NCBI RefSeq assembly: GCF_900109545.1
Contig: NZ_FOAP01000034.1
Span: 21,031-85,030 of the forward strand
Length of the DNA: 64,000 bases
Source: Stigmatella aurantiaca
GTDB taxonomy: Bacteria > Myxococcota > Myxococcia > Myxococcales > Myxococcaceae
Direction of reading: 5' to 3'
The translations under genes were made by a program, and so were the position numbers. Position 1 is the first letter of the stretch; every line of letters begins with the position of its first letter. Shown here piece after piece: positions 20,234 through 27,722 of the stretch. The notes below the pieces were generated by a model. The model saw only the letters and a program-made list of their open reading frames with translations. It ran no database searches and had not been told where the DNA came from.

Positions 20234-20803
20234 GTGCCCACCGAGGTCCTCGTCATGTGCACGGGGTGCGGGCAACCCCAGGAGGCCGGGGACGGCCGCT
20301 GCGTGGCATGCGGGGCGGCGCTGCCCGAGGCGCCGCGTCCCGCGAACCCGGCCTCCGAGGAGCCTTTCTTCCTGCTGGAGCTGGGCGGCCGCGTGGTGGC
20401 CGGGGGCGGGCGGCGGTTGACGTACCGGGCGGATGCCACCGTGACGCCCACCGTCGTCGAGCTGGGCCGCCTGCGGGCGGTGCGGTTCGGCCGCCGCTTC
20501 TTCCTGGAGCCGCTGGCCATCGTGCCGCTGGTGCTCGTGCTGACGCTCCTGGAGCCCTCCGTGCGGCCCGTCACCACGGCGCTGTCGGCGCTCGGGGTGC
20601 TCCTGGCCCTGTTGTGGCGCCAGTCCTTCGTGGTGCTGGAGTTCCTCGACGGGAAGCAGGTGCGGTGGACCCTGGGCACCGCGCTCATCGGCTCGGCGCG
20701 GGCCCGCCGCATCGACGAGGCGTGTGCCGCGGCCCTTCGGGGGCTGGTGGCCCGTGGGGTGGCCTCCGAGGACCAGCGGGGAGGGCTCTGGCGCCGCGCT
20801 TGA
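20234..20803 (+). CDS. Hypothetical zinc-ribbon membrane protein (GTG start)
   Basis: A 189-residue protein not recognised as a named family. The N-terminus has a small zinc ribbon: two CxxC pairs, CTGC near residues 9-12 and CVAC near 23-26. After a Pro/Ala linker comes a beta-rich segment (about 45-90) and two adjacent hydrophobic helices (about 93-110 and 112-126), followed by a cytoplasmic basic tail. The predicted topology is a hairpin in the inner membrane. It lies 13 bases after leuS and about 30 bases before lptE, in the same direction, so it may be co-transcribed with both. Function unknown. Confidence 0.6.
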   Translation: MPTEVLVMCTGCGQPQEAGDGRCVACGAALPEAPRPANPASEEPFFLLELGGRVVAGGGRRLTYRADATVTPTVVELGRLRAVRFGRRFFLEPLAIVPLVLVLTLLEPSVRPVTTALSALGVLLALLWRQSFVVLEFLDGKQVRWTLGTALIGSARARRIDEACAAALRGLVARGVASEDQRGGLWRRA

Positions 20804-20834
20804 CCGGAGATCTCAGCCCGCTACTGTGGCCTTC

Positions 20835-21362
20835 ATGGCTCGGGTTCGCGTGGTGGCGTGGGGTCTGCTGGTGACAGGGCTGGGGTGTGGCTACCGCTTC
20901 GTGCCCCGGGACTCGACGCTGCCGCAGGGGCTGCGCTCCGTCTGCGCCCCCGTGTTCCACAACCAGACGCCCGAGCCTGGCCTGGAGACGCTTTTCACCG
21001 AGTCCTTCCGCCAGGAGCTGGTGCGCGCGGGGACGCTGGGCGCGACGGGCGCCTGTGGGGGGACGGTCGAAGGGACCGTGACGGGCATGAGCAGCGCCCC
21101 GACCATCGTGACCGAGCCCACGGTGGAGAACGGGGTGACGCGGCCCGCACAGCTCGCCAGCTACCGCGCCTATGCGGAGGTGCGCCTGCGGCTCGTGAAG
21201 GACGGGCAGCCCATCGCGGAAACGGCCGTAGCCGGGACAGAGGACTATCTGCCCGGCAGCGGGGATGTGCTGGAAGCGGAAGCCAACCGGTTGGCCGCGC
21301 TCCGCCGTCTCTCGGAGACGTTGATGCGGGAGGGCTATCAGCGGTTGGCGCAGAACTGGTAG
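20835..21362 (+). CDS. lptE: LPS-assembly lipoprotein LptE-like
   Basis: Predicted outer-membrane lipoprotein plug of the LptD translocon that inserts lipopolysaccharide into the outer leaflet. The 175-residue protein has a lipoprotein signal ending in the lipobox VTGLGC (Cys18), directly followed by GYRFVP, the Gly-Tyr-x-Phe start shared by LptE/RlpB proteins. Further on are the conserved pattern PVFHNQTPEPGLE and a C-terminal RRLSETLMREGYQRL helix. The ATG at 20835 is chosen because it gives a short signal peptide. A hairpin with a perfect 8-bp stem begins at the stop codon. The partner lptD is not in this window, but many other LPS genes are. Confidence 0.78.
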   Translation: MARVRVVAWGLLVTGLGCGYRFVPRDSTLPQGLRSVCAPVFHNQTPEPGLETLFTESFRQELVRAGTLGATGACGGTVEGTVTGMSSAPTIVTEPTVENGVTRPAQLASYRAYAEVRLRLVKDGQPIAETAVAGTEDYLPGSGDVLEAEANRLAALRRLSETLMREGYQRLAQNW

Positions 21363-21382
21363 CGCCCGGCGAAGCGGGCGCT
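21361..21382. terminator. Hairpin between convergent lptE and rpsT
   Basis: AGCGCCCG (21361-21368), a 6-base loop GCGAAG, and its exact complement CGGGCGCT (21375-21382) form an 8-bp GC-rich stem. It starts within the lptE stop codon and lies 15 bases beyond the rpsT stop on the other strand. There is no U-tract on either side, so if it terminates transcription it is of the GC-rich, tail-less sort or acts to protect 3' ends. Position between convergent genes supports a bidirectional role. Confidence 0.5.
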
Positions 21383-21397
21383 GGGCCTGGCCGGGAA

Positions 21398-21673
21398 CTA
21401 CTGGGCCTTGGCGGCCGACTTCGCGGCGGCCTTGGCGAGGCGCGAGATGCGGCGGGAGGCGGTGCGCGGGTGCAGGACGCCCTTGGAGGCGGCCTTGGCC
21501 AGCGTGCGGGTCGCTTCCTTCACGGCGTCCGCGCTCTTCGCGCCGTCCTTGGACGTGAGGTTCTCACGAGCCTTCTTCACGGCGTTCTTCACCGTGGTGC
21601 GCACGGCGGTGTTACGGGCGCGGCGCTTCTGGGCCTGACGGTTGCGCTTCTCTGCGGACTTGGTATTCGCCAA
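21398..21673 (-). CDS. rpsT: 30S ribosomal protein S20 (TTG start)
   Basis: A 91-residue, very basic protein that binds 16S rRNA early in 30S assembly. It begins ANTKSAEKRNRQAQKRRARN, the S20 signature, with the conserved HPRTASRRISRLAK block near the C-terminus and an Ala/Lys-rich end. The start codon is TTG: no ATG or GTG in frame would keep the conserved N-terminus, and GGAG lies about 8 bases before it. Use of UUG recalls Escherichia coli rpsT, where the weak start is part of translational autoregulation. A good housekeeping promoter lies just upstream (21714-21742). Single-gene transcription unit. Confidence 0.95.
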   Translation of the reverse strand: MANTKSAEKRNRQAQKRRARNTAVRTTVKNAVKKARENLTSKDGAKSADAVKEATRTLAKAASKGVLHPRTASRRISRLAKAAAKSAAKAQ

Positions 21674-21713
21674 AGGTCATCTCCAACGGGACGGCTGTGG
21701 ACAAAGAGGGCCG

Positions 21714-21742
21714 TACCTACAGCGGCGTCCCGCGAGCGTCAA
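21714..21742 (-). promoter_or_regulatory. Sigma-70-type promoter of rpsT
   Basis: Read on the minus strand: -35 TTGACG (21742-21737), a 17-base spacer, and -10 TAGGTA (21719-21714). Five of six bases match the -35 consensus and spacing is ideal. The expected transcript would start around 21707 and have a 5' leader of roughly 35 bases before the TTG start codon of rpsT. Confidence 0.62.
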
Positions 21743-21752
21743 GGCGTGCGTG

Positions 21753-22919
21753 CTAGGCGGTGTATTCCCAGAGAAGGCCCGCCGGGTCCTGGAAGCGGAC
21801 CCCGGGGGGGGCGCCCCCCTGAACGGCCCCCGGGTGAGAGGCCTCCAGCGTGGCCCGGAGCCGCTCCACCGAGCGGGAGGACGGCGCCCCCAGGGTCAGC
21901 CCCGTGCCCGGGGCACCCCCGGCCCCTCCCGAGGTGAACACCAGCAGCAGCGCCCCATCGCTGTAGCGGGCCTCGCCGGAGGGGGCCGGCACCGCGTGCC
22001 AGCCGATCAGCGGCGCGACGGCGTCCCAGAACGCCCGCTGGGCCGCCAGGTCCTTCGCGGGGAAGCGCAGGGCCGTCAGGGGCGCGCGGGGCAGGGAAGC
22101 GGGCGGGGGGAGTGCCTTTTCCGCCGCCTTGGCACCCTGCCAATGTCGCTCCATGTGCTCCAGGGTCGCACTCCCCAGGGGCACCCCCTCGGCCTGGAGG
22201 GCGGACTCGATGTGCTGGAAGCGGGTGGTGAAGCGGCGGATGGCCATGCGCAGCGCGTCCTCGGGGGGCGTGTGCAGGAACCGGCCGAGGTTGGCCAGGG
22301 AGAAGAGGACATCGCCCAGCTCGTGCTCCAGCGCGTCCCGGTCCTTGGAGGCGATGGCCTCGTCCAGCTCGGCGAGCTCCTCGTCCAGCTTGGCGCGGAC
22401 TCCGGCCACGTCCGGCCAGTCGAAGCCGATGCGGCTGGCCTTCTCGGTGAGCCGCTCGGCCCGCAGCAGGGCAGGGGCGGCCGTCGGCACGCCGTCGAGC
22501 ACGGAGCCTACCCGGCCCGTCTTCCGCTTCTTCTCCTCGGCCTTGAGCTGCGCCCAGTTGAAGAGCACCTCGGTGGAGTTCTGCACCTGGCGATCGCCGA
22601 AGACGTGGGGGTGGCGGCTCTCGATCTTGTCGCTGATGGCGCGGCACACGTCCGCCATCGTGAACTCGTCCTTCTCGGCCGCCAGCTGCGCGTGGAAGAC
22701 GATCTGGAAGAGCAGGTCGCCCAGCTCCTCGCACAGCGAGCGCCAGGGGCCGCCGTAGGCCACCCGGTCCATCTCGTCGAGGACTTCGAAGGTCTCCTCG
22801 GCGAGGTAGGGGCGCATCGAGCGCAGATCCTGCTCGCGGTCCCAGGGGCACCCCCCCTCCCCACGCAGGCGGCGCATGATCCCTACCAGCCGTTCCAGTT
22901 CTGTCCCGGTCGTACTCAT
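21753..22919 (-). CDS. mazG: MazG nucleotide pyrophosphohydrolase with C-terminal VOC (glyoxalase-like) domain
   Basis: A 388-residue protein; ordinary MazG is about 260-270. Residues 1 to about 268 contain two MazG repeats: GGCPWDREQD, EETFEVLDEMD and ELGDLLFQIVFHAQL in the first; DEELAELDEA and ELGDVLFSLANLGR in the second. These are the ExxE-type metal sites that hydrolyse NTPs to NMP and pyrophosphate. The extra C-terminal part (about 275-388) begins LTALRFPAKDLAAQRAFWDAVAPLIGW and ends VRFQDPAGLLWEYT. That is the look of a vicinal-oxygen-chelate/glyoxalase fold, though its metal ligands are not obvious. The MSTTGTE start is preferred over an upstream in-frame ATG at 23018, which adds 33 unconserved residues. 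Confidence 0.88.
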   Translation of the reverse strand: MSTTGTELERLVGIMRRLRGEGGCPWDREQDLRSMRPYLAEETFEVLDEMDRVAYGGPWRSLCEELGDLLFQIVFHAQLAAEKDEFTMADVCRAISDKIESRHPHVFGDRQVQNSTEVLFNWAQLKAEEKKRKTGRVGSVLDGVPTAAPALLRAERLTEKASRIGFDWPDVAGVRAKLDEELAELDEAIASKDRDALEHELGDVLFSLANLGRFLHTPPEDALRMAIRRFTTRFQHIESALQAEGVPLGSATLEHMERHWQGAKAAEKALPPPASLPRAPLTALRFPAKDLAAQRAFWDAVAPLIGWHAVPAPSGEARYSDGALLLVFTSGGAGGAPGTGLTLGAPSSRSVERLRATLEASHPGAVQGGAPPGVRFQDPAGLLWEYTA

Positions 22920-23076
22920 GTGCGTGTCAACCTCTGGCTGCCCCGTCTGGATCCCACCCCGCTGTCCCCAGGGACTCCTGCCCCTCTGTAAAGGACTGTT
23001 TCCCCGGTAAGCGGGCAAGCGGGAGGGGGCTATTGCTTTCGTCGTGCCAGCCCCTCGCCTATCATCGACGGTCTGG

Positions 23077-25254
23077 ATGCCTCACTCCTTTTGTTTGCGT
23101 TTGCTCCCGGTGATTCTCTCGCTGCTGGCGCTGCCTGCGCCGGCGGTTGCTCAGGGCATGGATGCGCCTTCGCTGATCCAGGAGGTGGATCCCTCGCCCG
23201 AGCCTCCCCCCGAGGAGGAGTCCGATGACTCCGTCTACGAGGATGAGGATCGCGCCCCGGCGCGCCGTCCCGGCCGGTCGAAGCGGCCCGTCGCGGAGGA
23301 CGCGCCCCCGGAAGAGCCCCCGGAGCGGGGGGCCACGCCGTCGATAGCCCCTCCCACGGCGGCCCCCACGGCGCCGAAGCCCGCGGCGCCCAAGGCCGAG
23401 ACGCCGGCCCGCACGCCGCCGCCCCCGCTGCTGGCGCCCCGCGTCTCGGATGCGGACCTGCTGGCCGTCTGGGAGCGGTGGGTCCAGGCGCGGGCGGCGA
23501 AGGACACGGCCGCCGCGGATCAGGCGCGGAAAGACCTGCTGAAGCTCCGGGACGAGGTGGCCGCCTCGGACTTCGACACCTTCAGCGCGAGCCTGCTGCG
23601 CGAGTCCCAGGCGCGGCTCCAGGCCAAGGACATGACGTCGGCGGTGCACCTCGCCGAGGACGCGGCGTCGCTGTCGCCCAACCTGCCCTATGCGCGCTTC
23701 GTGCTCGCGGATGCCTATGCGCGCAGGGATCCGGGCTCCGTGGGCAAGTACATGGGGGAGTTCCAGGCGGCCCTCGCCGCGGTGGTGAAGGATCCGCGCT
23801 ACCTGCGGCCCGCGCTCGCGAACACGGTGGCCACGGCGCTGCTGGCGCTGCTGGCCACGGCGGTGGCGGTGGTGGGCGTGCTCTTCCTGCGGCGGATCCG
23901 CTACTTCCTGCACGACATCCACCACGTCTTCCCCCGGGGCGTGGGGCGCTGGCAGTCCATCATGGTGGTGGTGGCCATCCTGCTGATGCCCGTGCTGCTC
24001 CGGCTGGGCGTGGTGCCCGTGCTGGTGGTGCTCCTCGGCATGGTGGTGCTCTACCTGAGCGCCGCGGAGCGGACCGTGGCGGCCGTGCTGCTGGCGCTGG
24101 TGGGGCTCATCCCGCTGATCGCCGGGCAGGTCGCCAAGGCCACCACCTTCGCGGGGACGGTGGCCGAGGACGTGTACCTGCTGGAGCGCGGCGGCTTCGC
24201 GGCGGATGACGCGGCGGCCCGGCTCCTGGTCCGCCAGGAGGCGAAGGAGTCCACGTTCGCGGAGCTGTTCGCCCTGGGGCGCTACGAGGCCCGCCGCGGA
24301 CAGCTCGAGGAGGCCACCCAGCACTTCAAGGCGGCGGTGGCCTTGCGCCAGCGCCACGCGCTGCTGCTCACGAACTTTGGCAACGCGCTGCTGGCCTCCG
24401 GCGACGTCGATGGCGCCACGCGCCTGTACCAGGAGGCGGCGCAGGCGGACACCTCGCTCGCGGCGGCGCCCTACAACCTGGCGCAGATCTACCGGCGCCG
24501 GGCCCGGGAGCTGCCGGACGACAAGGTGGGCGCCGAGCTGCAGCGGGCCAGCGAGACCATGGCCGTGGCGCAGCGGCTGGATGCCTCGCTCGTGGGCCGG
24601 GACGTCCCCCCGGATGACCGGCTGCTGGCGAACCAGCTCCTGCTCTCGCCGGCGCTGCCCGTCGCGGACATGCTGGCCCTGGCGGACGGCTCGGCCGCGG
24701 GCAAGCGCGTGCAGTCCCAGCTGGACCGCATGCTGCTGGGCGCGTCGGGGCCGGTGGCGCGGTTCTACCCGCTGGTGCTGGCCGGCCTGCTGTTCCTCCT
24801 GGGCTCGGTGAGGGACCGGCTCCGCGCCTCCAAGGGCTGCGAGAAGTGCGGCCGCACGGTGTGCCGCCGGTGTGATCCGGATCTCGGCATGGGCAGCTTC
24901 CTGTGCAGCCAGTGCACGAACGTGTTCGCCCGCAAGGGCGTGGTGCCCGAGCCGATGCGGGCGCGCAAGCAGGCCGAGGTCCAGCGCCACCAGACGTGGC
25001 TGGGCCGCATCTCCCTGGCGCTCGGGGCGGTGGTGTCGGGCGCGGGCCACGTCTTCTCGGGGCTCCCCGTCCGGGGCGCGCTCTACTGCTTCCCGTTCTT
25101 GCTGGCGGTGACCGTGCTGCTGATGACCCAGGGGGTGCTGCGCGCGCCCTATGGCGAGGCACCGCACTACCTGAAGATGGCACCGGCCGTGTTGGTGCTC
25201 CTGCCCCTCTACCTCCTGTCGCTGCGTGGGCTGTTCAAGCGGCGCACGCAGTAA
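23077..25254 (+). CDS. TPR and zinc-ribbon membrane protein, secreted N-terminus
   Basis: A 725-residue protein of unknown role. It starts with a probable signal peptide (CLRLLPVILSLLALPAPAVA), followed by an acidic and then Pro/Ala-rich disordered region to about residue 135. A helical segment follows, then four or five membrane helices (about 250-360). TPR-like repeats occupy about 390-500 (EEATQHFKAAVALRQRHALLLTNFGNALL, positions about 409-437). Next is another membrane segment near 565, a zinc ribbon with CEKCGRTVCRRCD and LCSQC (about 588-620), and three C-terminal membrane helices. A GTG at 23044 could extend it by 11 residues. The DUF4388 gene starts 15 bases downstream, suggesting a shared pathway. 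Confidence 0.65.
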   Translation: MPHSFCLRLLPVILSLLALPAPAVAQGMDAPSLIQEVDPSPEPPPEEESDDSVYEDEDRAPARRPGRSKRPVAEDAPPEEPPERGATPSIAPPTAAPTAPKPAAPKAETPARTPPPPLLAPRVSDADLLAVWERWVQARAAKDTAAADQARKDLLKLRDEVAASDFDTFSASLLRESQARLQAKDMTSAVHLAEDAASLSPNLPYARFVLADAYARRDPGSVGKYMGEFQAALAAVVKDPRYLRPALANTVATALLALLATAVAVVGVLFLRRIRYFLHDIHHVFPRGVGRWQSIMVVVAILLMPVLLRLGVVPVLVVLLGMVVLYLSAAERTVAAVLLALVGLIPLIAGQVAKATTFAGTVAEDVYLLERGGFAADDAAARLLVRQEAKESTFAELFALGRYEARRGQLEEATQHFKAAVALRQRHALLLTNFGNALLASGDVDGATRLYQEAAQADTSLAAAPYNLAQIYRRRARELPDDKVGAELQRASETMAVAQRLDASLVGRDVPPDDRLLANQLLLSPALPVADMLALADGSAAGKRVQSQLDRMLLGASGPVARFYPLVLAGLLFLLGSVRDRLRASKGCEKCGRTVCRRCDPDLGMGSFLCSQCTNVFARKGVVPEPMRARKQAEVQRHQTWLGRISLALGAVVSGAGHVFSGLPVRGALYCFPFLLAVTVLLMTQGVLRAPYGEAPHYLKMAPAVLVLLPLYLLSLRGLFKRRTQ

Positions 25255-25269
25255 GCCTGGACGACACTC

Positions 25270-26442
25270 ATGGCCCTTCAGGGAACGCTCAAGGACTTCG
25301 GCATCGCGGACATCCTCCAGCTCATCGGCCAGCAGCAGAAGACCGGCCAGCTGTACCTGGAGAGCAAGGAGCAGGAGGTCAACGTCTTCTTCAAGGACGG
25401 CAACATCGCCCGGGTCGAGAGCATCACCCGCAAGAAGAAGGACCTCATCGGCAACATGCTGGTGCGCGCGGAGATCATCACCGAGGCGCAGCTCGAGGAG
25501 TCGCTGGAGACGCAGCGCCGCACCCTCAAGCGCCTGGGCGACGTGCTCGTCTCCAGCGGCTTCATCACCGCCGACCGCTTCAAGAAGATGATGCAGTTGC
25601 AGGCCACCGAGACGCTCTACCGCCTGTTCAGCTGGGACGCGGGCACCTACGCCTTCAAGGCCGAGCCCGTCGAGTCCGACACGGAAGCCATCACGCCGCT
25701 GCGCGCCGAGTCGGTGCTGATGGAAGGCTTCCGGATGGTGGATGAGTGGCCCGTCATCCGGAAGAAGATCAACCGGCTGGACATGACGTTCGAGTGCCTC
25801 AAGCCCCTGCCTCCGCCCGTCAACACGGAGCCGGACTTCGATGCCGCGTTCGACGACGCGTTCGCGGAGAAGAAGAAGGACGAGAACAAGGGCGAGTTCA
25901 AGTCGGTGGGTGACTCGGAGCGGCGCGTCTACGAGGCCATCTCCCCCACGCGCGATGTGCGCAAGCTCATCGACGTGAGCTGCCTGGGCGAGTTCGAGAC
26001 CTGCAAGGCGCTGCTCAACCTCATCAACCTGCAGTACGTGCGGCCCTATTACCCCGAAGGACAATCGCCTTCGGCGGGGGGCTCGGCGCTGTTGGCCAAG
26101 GCGGGCCAGAGCCTGGGGCGGGTGGGGGCCAGCATGGCCGCGCTGGGGGCCATCCTGTTCCTGGCCGTGCAGGTCCTGGGGTTCCTGTCGCCGAAGGAAA
26201 TGGCTGCTTCCTCGTTCGCCGACCCGGGGGCCCAGCGGTTCATCTCCCGCAACCAGCTCAAGCGGATTGAGGCGGCGGTGGAGGTCTTCCGCCTGGAAAA
26301 GGGCGAAGTCCCGGAGCGTTTGGATGCGCTGGTGGAGGCGGGCTTGTTAAAACCAGAGGAGCTTCGGTACCCGTGGCGCGAGCCCTATTATTACAGGCGC
26401 TTGGCGTCCCGGGAGTTTGTTCTGCTTCCGCCGTTGCAGTAG
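25270..26442 (+). CDS. DUF4388 (PATAN) protein with membrane segment and pseudopilin-like tail
   Basis: A 390-residue protein. Residues 1-150 form a DUF4388/PATAN module: MALQGTLKDFGIADILQLI, TGQLYLE and VNVFFKDGNIARVES, then the helical part with LGDVLVSSGFIT and ATETLYRLFSWDAGTYAF. A charged Lys/Glu linker (about 195-215) leads to a short winged-helix-like stretch, and a single membrane helix lies near residues 290-306 (MAALGAILFLAVQVLGFL). The periplasmic tail (about 320-390) has the pattern GEVPERLDALVEAGLLKPEEL followed by YPWREPYYY. It recalls the C-terminal domain of type II secretion pseudopilins such as GspG. PATAN proteins are common in myxobacteria and are linked to signalling; its partner here may be the preceding membrane protein. 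Confidence 0.75.
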   Translation: MALQGTLKDFGIADILQLIGQQQKTGQLYLESKEQEVNVFFKDGNIARVESITRKKKDLIGNMLVRAEIITEAQLEESLETQRRTLKRLGDVLVSSGFITADRFKKMMQLQATETLYRLFSWDAGTYAFKAEPVESDTEAITPLRAESVLMEGFRMVDEWPVIRKKINRLDMTFECLKPLPPPVNTEPDFDAAFDDAFAEKKKDENKGEFKSVGDSERRVYEAISPTRDVRKLIDVSCLGEFETCKALLNLINLQYVRPYYPEGQSPSAGGSALLAKAGQSLGRVGASMAALGAILFLAVQVLGFLSPKEMAASSFADPGAQRFISRNQLKRIEAAVEVFRLEKGEVPERLDALVEAGLLKPEELRYPWREPYYYRRLASREFVLLPPLQ

Positions 26443-26542
26443 CCATTCGACGCCTGCCTCTTTGCCCGGCCGGGGGGGCAGCCTTACGTTGATTCTGGGA
26501 CTTTGAAGCGAGGTACGAAACGCATTGAGAAATCCCTCCTCT

Positions 26543-27613
26543 ATGGAATCTCCCGTCATCCGTCCTCCTACCTCCGCCAAGGTCGATGTCCGCGACAATG
26601 AGACCGCCCTGGCGCTCTGCGGCAACCAGAACGAAAACCTGAAGCTCATGGAGCGGCGGCTCGGTGTGCGCGTGGGCCAGCGCGGCACGGAACTGCACCT
26701 GTCCGGCCCCGCGGATGCCGTCGCCTTCGCCGTGCGGCTGGTGGAGAACCTGGAGGAGATGATTCGCGCGGGCCGGCCCGTGTACCGGGAGGACGTGGAG
26801 CAGGGCATCAAGGTCCTGGGACGGGGCACGGAGTCCCTGCAGGACGTCATGCTGGGGCCGGTGCTCAAGAGCTCCGGCAACCGGCAGATCGCCCCCAAGA
26901 GCCTGGCGCAGAAGCGCTATGTGGAGAACATCCGCGCCAACGACATCGTCTTCGGCATCGGGCCCGCGGGCACGGGCAAGACGTACCTGGCCATGGCCAT
27001 GGCGGTGGCCTTCCTGCAGGAGCGGAAGGTCAAGCGCATCATCCTGGCCCGGCCCGCGGTGGAGGCGGGCGAGAAGCTGGGCTTCCTGCCAGGCGACATC
27101 GCCGAGAAGGTGAACCCGTACCTGCGCCCGCTGTACGACGCCCTCAACGACATGATGGCGGGGGAGCGCGCGGCGCAGCTCGTGGAGCAAGGTGTCGTCG
27201 AGGTGGCCCCGCTGGCGTTCATGCGCGGCCGCACGCTCAACGACGCCTTCGTCATCCTGGACGAGGCGCAGAACACCACCGTCGAGCAGATGAAGATGTT
27301 CCTCACGCGCCTGGGCTACAACAGCAAGGCGGTGATTACCGGTGACGTGACGCAGGTGGACCTGCCGGTGGGGAGGATGTCGGGCCTCAACCATGCCCGC
27401 TCCATCCTCAAGAACATCGACGGCATCTGCTTCTCGGAGTTCACCGAGGTGGACGTGGTCCGCCACCCGCTGGTGCAGGAAGTCATCCGCGCCTACGACA
27501 AGGCCGAGGCCGCCAAGGCCGAAGCCGCCGCCCGGGAGCAGCAGGGGGCCCAGGAGGCGCAGGAGCCCGCGGTGTCCGAGACGCCGGAGGCCGAGGAGCC
27601 GCTCGCTACATGA
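26543..27613 (+). CDS. phoH: PhoH-like ATPase
   Basis: A 356-residue cytoplasmic ATPase of the PhoH/YbeZ family, thought to act in RNA metabolism with YbeY. An N-terminal KH-like region (about 15-80) precedes the P-loop domain. Walker A is [11 protein letters not shown], then [20 protein letters not shown], a strong PhoH signature, Walker [12 protein letters not shown] and the [18 protein letters not shown] segment. The C-terminal 30 residues are Glu/Ala-rich and low complexity. ATG at 26543 is preferred; a TTG at 26525 would add six residues. It is followed by the 7TM-HD phosphohydrolase and ybeY genes, the order found in many bacteria. Confidence 0.93.
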   Translation: MESPVIRPPTSAKVDVRDNETALALCGNQNENLKLMERRLGVRVGQRGTELHLSGPADAVAFAVRLVENLEEMIRAGRPVYREDVEQGIKVLGRGTESLQDVMLGPVLKSSGNRQIAPKSLAQKRYVENIRANDIVFGIGPAGTGKTYLAMAMAVAFLQERKVKRIILARPAVEAGEKLGFLPGDIAEKVNPYLRPLYDALNDMMAGERAAQLVEQGVVEVAPLAFMRGRTLNDAFVILDEAQNTTVEQMKMFLTRLGYNSKAVITGDVTQVDLPVGRMSGLNHARSILKNIDGICFSEFTEVDVVRHPLVQEVIRAYDKAEAAKAEAAAREQQGAQEAQEPAVSETPEAEEPLAT

Positions 27614-27722
27614 GGTGAATCGCTGGCCAGCCGGCCAGGCAGTTCAGCGGGGCACCGGAGAATGTTCCGGTGCCCTGCGTCCTTGATGTAGCCGCCCAGG
27701 CTTTCGTAGGGTGAGGAATCGC

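Noticed and set aside
22920..22932. TTGACA just upstream of mazG on the minus strand as its promoter
   Set aside because: It lies only a few bases before the start codon, so no -10 element or leader could follow it.
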